This document shows, piece after piece, positions 59,491 to 64,000 of a DNA stretch of 64,000 bases. Both the position numbers and the translations under genes were made by a program. Source of the stretch: Zygnema cylindricum (taxonomy: Eukaryota; Streptophyta; Zygnematophyceae; Zygnematales; Zygnemataceae); contig JBBHKE010001647.1 in NCBI GenBank assembly GCA_037447655.1, positions 1-64,000 on the forward strand, written 5' to 3'. Under the pieces are notes generated by a model. That model was not told the DNA's origin, did not search any database, and worked only from the letters and a program-made list of their open reading frames with translations. The number at the start of each line of letters is the position of its first letter. The first letter of the stretch is position 1.

Positions 59491-62400
59491 AAAGTTTGTG
59501 TAAGTTAAGTAACAATTTCTGTTAGTGCTAACAGTTTGTGTAGTTTAGATAACTCTTCTAGTTAGCGATAACAGTTTGTGTAATTTAGATAACAATTTTT
59601 GTTATCCCTAACAGTTTTTGTAAGTTAGGTAACAATTCCTATTTGTGTTAACAGTTTGTGTAGTTTAGAAAACAATTCCAGTTAGCGGTTACAGTTTGTG
59701 AAAGTTAGGTTACAATTTTTATTAGCGCTATTAGTTTGTGAAAGTTAGGTTACAATTTCTATTAGCGCTAAAAGTTTGTGTAATTTAGATGACAAATCCT
59801 GTTAGCGCTAACAATTTGTGTAAGTTAGATAACAATTCTTGTTAGCTCTAATAGGTTTTGTAAGTTAGGTAACAGTTTCTGTTAGTGCTAACAGTTTGTG
59901 TTGTTTAGATAACATCACCTGTTAGCTCTTAAGAGTTTGTGTAAGTTAGGTGACAATTCCTGTTAGCGCTAAAACTTAATGAAGTTTAGAGAACAATTTC
60001 TATTAGCGCTAACAATTTGTGTAAGTAAGATAACAATTCTTGTTAGCTCTAATAGGTTTTGTAAGTTAGGTAACAATTCTTGTTAGCGCTAATAGTTTTT
60101 GTTGTTTAGATAACAATTCGTGTTAGCGATTACAGTTTAAGTAAGTTAGGTAACAATTCTTGTTAGCGCTAACAGTTTCTTGAAGTTAGCAAACAATTCT
60201 TGTTATCGCTAACAGTTTTTGTAAGTAAGGTAACATATCCTATTAGCGCAAATAGTTTGTGTAGTTTAGATAATAATTTCTGTTAGCGCTAACAGTTTGT
60301 GTAATTTAGATAACATTTCTTGTTAGCTCTAACAATTTTTGTGAGTTAGGTAACAATTACTGTTAGCGCTAATAGTGTGTGTATTTTACAAATCATTTTT
60401 TGTTAATGCTAATAGTTTGTGTAAGTTAGATAACAAGTACTGTTAATGGTAACAATGTGTGTATTTTCAAAACATTTTTTGTTAGCGCTAACAGTTTGTG
60501 TAAGTTAAATTCAAATTCTTGTTAGCGCTAACAGTTTGTGTAATTTAGGTGAATATTTATGTTAGCGGTAACAGTTTCTGTACGTTAGATAACAATTCTT
60601 TTTAGTGCTAACAGTTTGTGTTATTTAGGTAACAATTCTTGTTAGCGCTAACAGTTTCTATAATTTAGGTAACAATTCCTGTTAGCGCTAACAACTTTCA
60701 TAAGTTAAGTTTAAATTTTGAATAGCGCTAAGATTTTGTGTAGTTTAGATAACAATTTTTGTTAGCGCTAACAATTTCTGTAAGTTAGGTAACATTCCGT
60801 GTTAGCGCAAACAATTTGTGTAATTTAGATAACAATTCCTGCTAGCGCTAACTGTTTGTGTCATTTAGATAACATTTCTTGTTAGCTCTTACAATTTTTG
60901 TAAGTTAGGTAACAATTCCTGTTAGCACTAAGAGTTTTTGTAAGTTAGATAACAATTTCTGTTAGCGCTGACAGTATGTGAATTTTACATAACATTTCTT
61001 GTTAGCGCTAATAGTTTGTGTAAGTTAGGTTACCATTCTTGTTAGCGCTAATAGTTTGTATAATTTTAGTAACAATTCCTGTTAGCGCTAAGATTTTGTG
61101 TAGTTTAGATAACAATTGTTGTTAGCGCTAACTGTTTGTGCAAGTTAGGAAACAATTCTTGTTAGCGCTAACAGTTTGTGTAATTTGGGTAACAATTCCT
61201 GTTAGCGCTAATAGTTTGTGTAAGTTAGGTTAGCATTCCTGTTAGCGCTAAGAGTCTGTGTAGTTAAGATAACAATTACTGTTAGCGCGAACAATTTGTG
61301 TAAGTTAGGTTACAATTCTTGTTAGCGCTAACAGTTTTTGTAAATTAGGTAACAATTCGTGTTAGCGCTAACAGTTTGTGTATTTTAGATTACAATTCTT
61401 GTTAGCGTTAACAATTTCACTAAGTAAGGTAACAATTTTTGTAAGCGCTAATAGTTTGTGTAAGTAAGGTAACAATTTCTAACAGCACTAACGGTTTGTG
61501 TAGTTTAGATAACAATTCTTGTTAGCAGTAACAGTTTGTGTAAGTTAGGTTAAAATTCTTGTAAGCGCTAACAGTTTGTGTAAGTTACGCAACTATCCGT
61601 GTTAGTACTAACACTTTTTGTAGTTTAGATAATAATTCTTCTTATCGCGAACAGTTTGTGTAAGTTAGGTTATAATTCTTGTTAGCGCTAAAAGTTTGTG
61701 TACTCTATATAACAATTCTTGTTATTCGAAACAGTTTCTCTAGGTTAGGTTACAATTCTTGTTAGCGCTAACAGTTTGTGTAAGTTAGGTTACGATTCCT
61801 GATCGCGCTAGCAGTTTGTGTAAGTTAGGTTACAATTTTTGTTAGCGCTAACAGTTTGTGTAAGTTAGGGTACAATTCTTGTTAGCGCTAAAAGTTTATG
61901 AAAGTTTAGTAATAATTTCTGAAACCGCTAATAGTTTGTGTAATTTAGATATAATTCTTGTTAGTGCAAACAGTATCTGTAAGTTTGGTAACAATCCTTG
62001 TTTGCAATTAACAGTTTGTGTAAGTTAGGTGAGATTTCATGTTTGAACTTACTTTGTATGTGTAATTAAGATTACAATTCCTGTTAGTGCTAACAATTTG
62101 TGTAAGTTAGGTAACAATTCTTGTTAGCACTAATAGTTTGTATAATTTAGATAACAATTTTCGTTAGCGCAAACAGTTTGTGTAAGTTAGGTTACAACTC
62201 TTGTTAGCGCTAAGAGTTTGAGTAATTTAGATCACAATTTTTGTTAGCGCTAACAGTTTGTGTATTTTAGATAACAATTCTTGTTAGCCCAAACAGTTTG
62301 TGTAGTTTTGATAACAATTTTTGTTAGTGCTAACAGTTTGTGTAAGTTAGGTAACAATTCTTGTAAGCACTAATAGTTTGTGTTATTAAGATAACAATTT

Positions 62401-63239
62401 TTGTTAGCACTAACAGTTTGTGCAAGTTAGGTTACAATTCTTGTTAGCGCTAAGAGTTTGTGAAAGTTAGGTAAAAATTCGTAAAAACGCTAGCTGTTTG
62501 TATAAGTAAGCTATCAATTCTGTTAGCGCTAACAGTTTATGTAGTTTAGATAACAATTCTTATTAGTGGTAACAATGTGTGTAATTTAGATATCAATTCT
62601 TCTTAGCGCTAACAAGTTGTGTAATTAGATTATATTTGTTGTTAGCGCTAACAGTTTGTGTAACTTAGATATAATTTTTGTTAACGCAAACTGTATCTGT
62701 AAGTTAGGTAACAATTTATTGTTTGTGTTTAACAGTTTGTTTAAGTTAGGTGAGAATTCATGTTAACACTAGCAGTTTGTGTTATTAACATTACAATTCC
62801 TGTTAGCGCTGACAGTTTGTGTATTTTAGATAACAATTCTTGTTAGCGCTTAGAATTTGTGTAAATTATATCACAATTCTTGTTAGCGCTAACAGTTTCT
62901 ATAAGTTAGGTAACAATACCTAACAACGCTAACAATTTGTGTAAGTTAGGTTACAATTCTTGTCACCGCTAACAGTTTGTTTAGTTTTGATAACAACTCC
63001 TGTTAGCGCTAAAAGTTTGTGTACCTTAGGTGACAATTACTGTTAACACTAACATTTTGTGTAGTTTAGACAACAATTTCTGTTAGCGCTAACAGTTTGT
63101 AAAATTTAGATAACAATTCTTGTTAGCCCTTAAAGTTTGTGTTAATTAGGTGACAATTTCTGTTAACGCTAACAGTTTGTGTATTTTAGATAACAATTCT
63201 TGTTATCACTAATAGTTTGTGTGAGTAAGGTGAAAATTC
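59491..63239 (+). repeat. 40-bp satellite array, block 9 (palindromic subfamily)
   Basis: About 94 plus-strand units. Unlike the other blocks, most units carry the perfect dyad GTTAGCGCTAAC, often extended to TGTTAGCGCTAACA, instead of GTTATCGCTAAC. No gene seen. Confidence 0.95.
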
Positions 63240-64000
63240 TGTAGAAATTAATGGTCCATTTTATGTATATTCTAGGTCTAAATAGAAATATAGAAAGAAG
63301 CTGAGGCAGTCTTACTCTAACTTCTTTCTCCAACTAACTTGTCGCAGTCACTGAGAAATTGGAGAGGGAGCTAGAGCCATGGCTACCTAGGCTATCCAGG
63401 GGTTTACACAAAAATTTATATTAGTTTAAGGGTTTATTTTATCTAAAATGTATGTGCCGGCCAAAGGATTTGATCCTTGTACCTACCGGCCGGCAGACAG
63501 TAGGTAGCCGGTAGTCTTAGCCGTTAAGTCTAAGACTAGTGTTATGTAGTATATAGTTTGATATTAATTTAAACATGTATACGTAGGATAAATCATTTAA
63601 CTGTAATTCATTACGAGATACATAGATCTGGTAATGTGTAAAGTACGGATTACGGTACAGTCAAGAAATCAATACTGCACATGTATTTCTTAAGTTAAAC
63701 GAATACCGCGCATGTATTTATTACGGCTACGATTAAATCCGAATTTAATCGGACGGCCCGAATTAGCGCCGAGATCGCGGAAGATTATTTCGGCGGTTTG
63801 TGGTCATAGCCACATCGGATGACACATGGCGAAATTACATTGGAATGTGAAATCGTCGTAGATTATAGCACCGAATCCGGATATGACATGTGTCGTCATT
63901 TAGGCCATGTCGTACAATGTCCGTACATAAAGTACACGGGCAGCTGTACTTTTGCGTACGGAACTGTATTTTGATTGGTTTCGTACATCTGTAGATAGTC
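63240..64000 (+). mobile_element. LTR of a family A-related element (E), cut by window end
   Basis: Begins TGTAGAAATTAATGG after satellite. It shares collinear patches with the A LTR read on minus: ATTCTAGGTCTAAAT, an antisense tRNA-like module (63456-63535), CGCGCATGTATTTATTACGG, and near the window end ATTTTGATTGGTTTCGTACA. The right end, internal region and target duplication are outside the window. Confidence 0.75.
63456..63535 (-). other. tRNA-like module in LTR E
   Basis: On minus it has a T-arm-like AAGGATCAAATCCTT and an upstream TTAACGGCTAAGACTACCGG, similar to the module at 59015-59095. Antisense to the LTR, as in family A. Confidence 0.45.

Noticed and set aside
1-64000. Host protein-coding genes, rRNA genes or telomere repeats
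   Set aside because: Every open frame with recognisable content belongs to copia elements. No rRNA-like or TTTAGGG-type tract was seen.

Overview
This window is non-genic heterochromatin from a eukaryote, most likely a plant or other streptophyte. No host gene was found. The best taxonomic clue is the primer-binding site of the retroelements (GGTTATGGGCCCACC). It is the exact complement of the anticodon stem-loop of a plant-type initiator methionine tRNA as I remember it. Animal and yeast initiator tRNAs differ in the last pairs of that stem.

About 29 kb (roughly 45%) is one 40-bp tandem satellite, some 700 units in nine blocks: 1-1995, 8403-13702, 13992-16279, 18130-22514, 23499-24655, 31074-39845, 54993-56488 and 59491-63239, with a strand switch inside the second at about 10514. 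The unit contains GTGTAATTTAGGTAACAATT followed by a near-dyad GTTATCGCTAAC or its perfect palindrome GTTAGCGCTAAC. Left of 10514 the arrays lie on the minus strand and right of it on the plus strand. The array holds internal segmental duplications well above the 40-bp scale.

The rest is Ty1/copia LTR retrotransposons inserted into the satellite. Family A: two degenerate full-length gag-pol copies on the minus strand (A1, 1996-8402; A2, 24656-31073). Family B: a gag-only non-autonomous element, with a full-length copy at 39846-54992 that has perfect 5-bp target duplications, a 5'-truncated copy at 16280-18129, a related solo LTR at 22515-23498 and an inverted LTR fragment at 13703-13991. Family D: a tandem LTR-internal-LTR-internal-LTR array (42431-53649, minus strand) nested inside the B copy. 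Family C: a gag-protease-integrase fragment at 56489-58690, followed by chimeric LTR material to 59490. An LTR related to family A (E) starts at 63240 and runs off the end.

Order of events: the satellite came first, then B inserted into it, then D inserted into the gag-distal region of B, then D was duplicated by unequal LTR-LTR recombination. The middle D LTR is a visible hybrid of the outer two.

The most unusual signal is the shared 5' architecture of families A, B, C and (drifted) D. The gag start codon lies inside the LTR, and the half-tRNA primer-binding site directly after the LTR is translated as part of gag (Q-V-M-G-P). A second signal is a tRNA-like module in the LTRs of A, E and the C-associated LTR, always antisense to the element. 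A third is an in-frame TGA at the gag/pol border that is the only coding lesion I found shared by A1 and A2.
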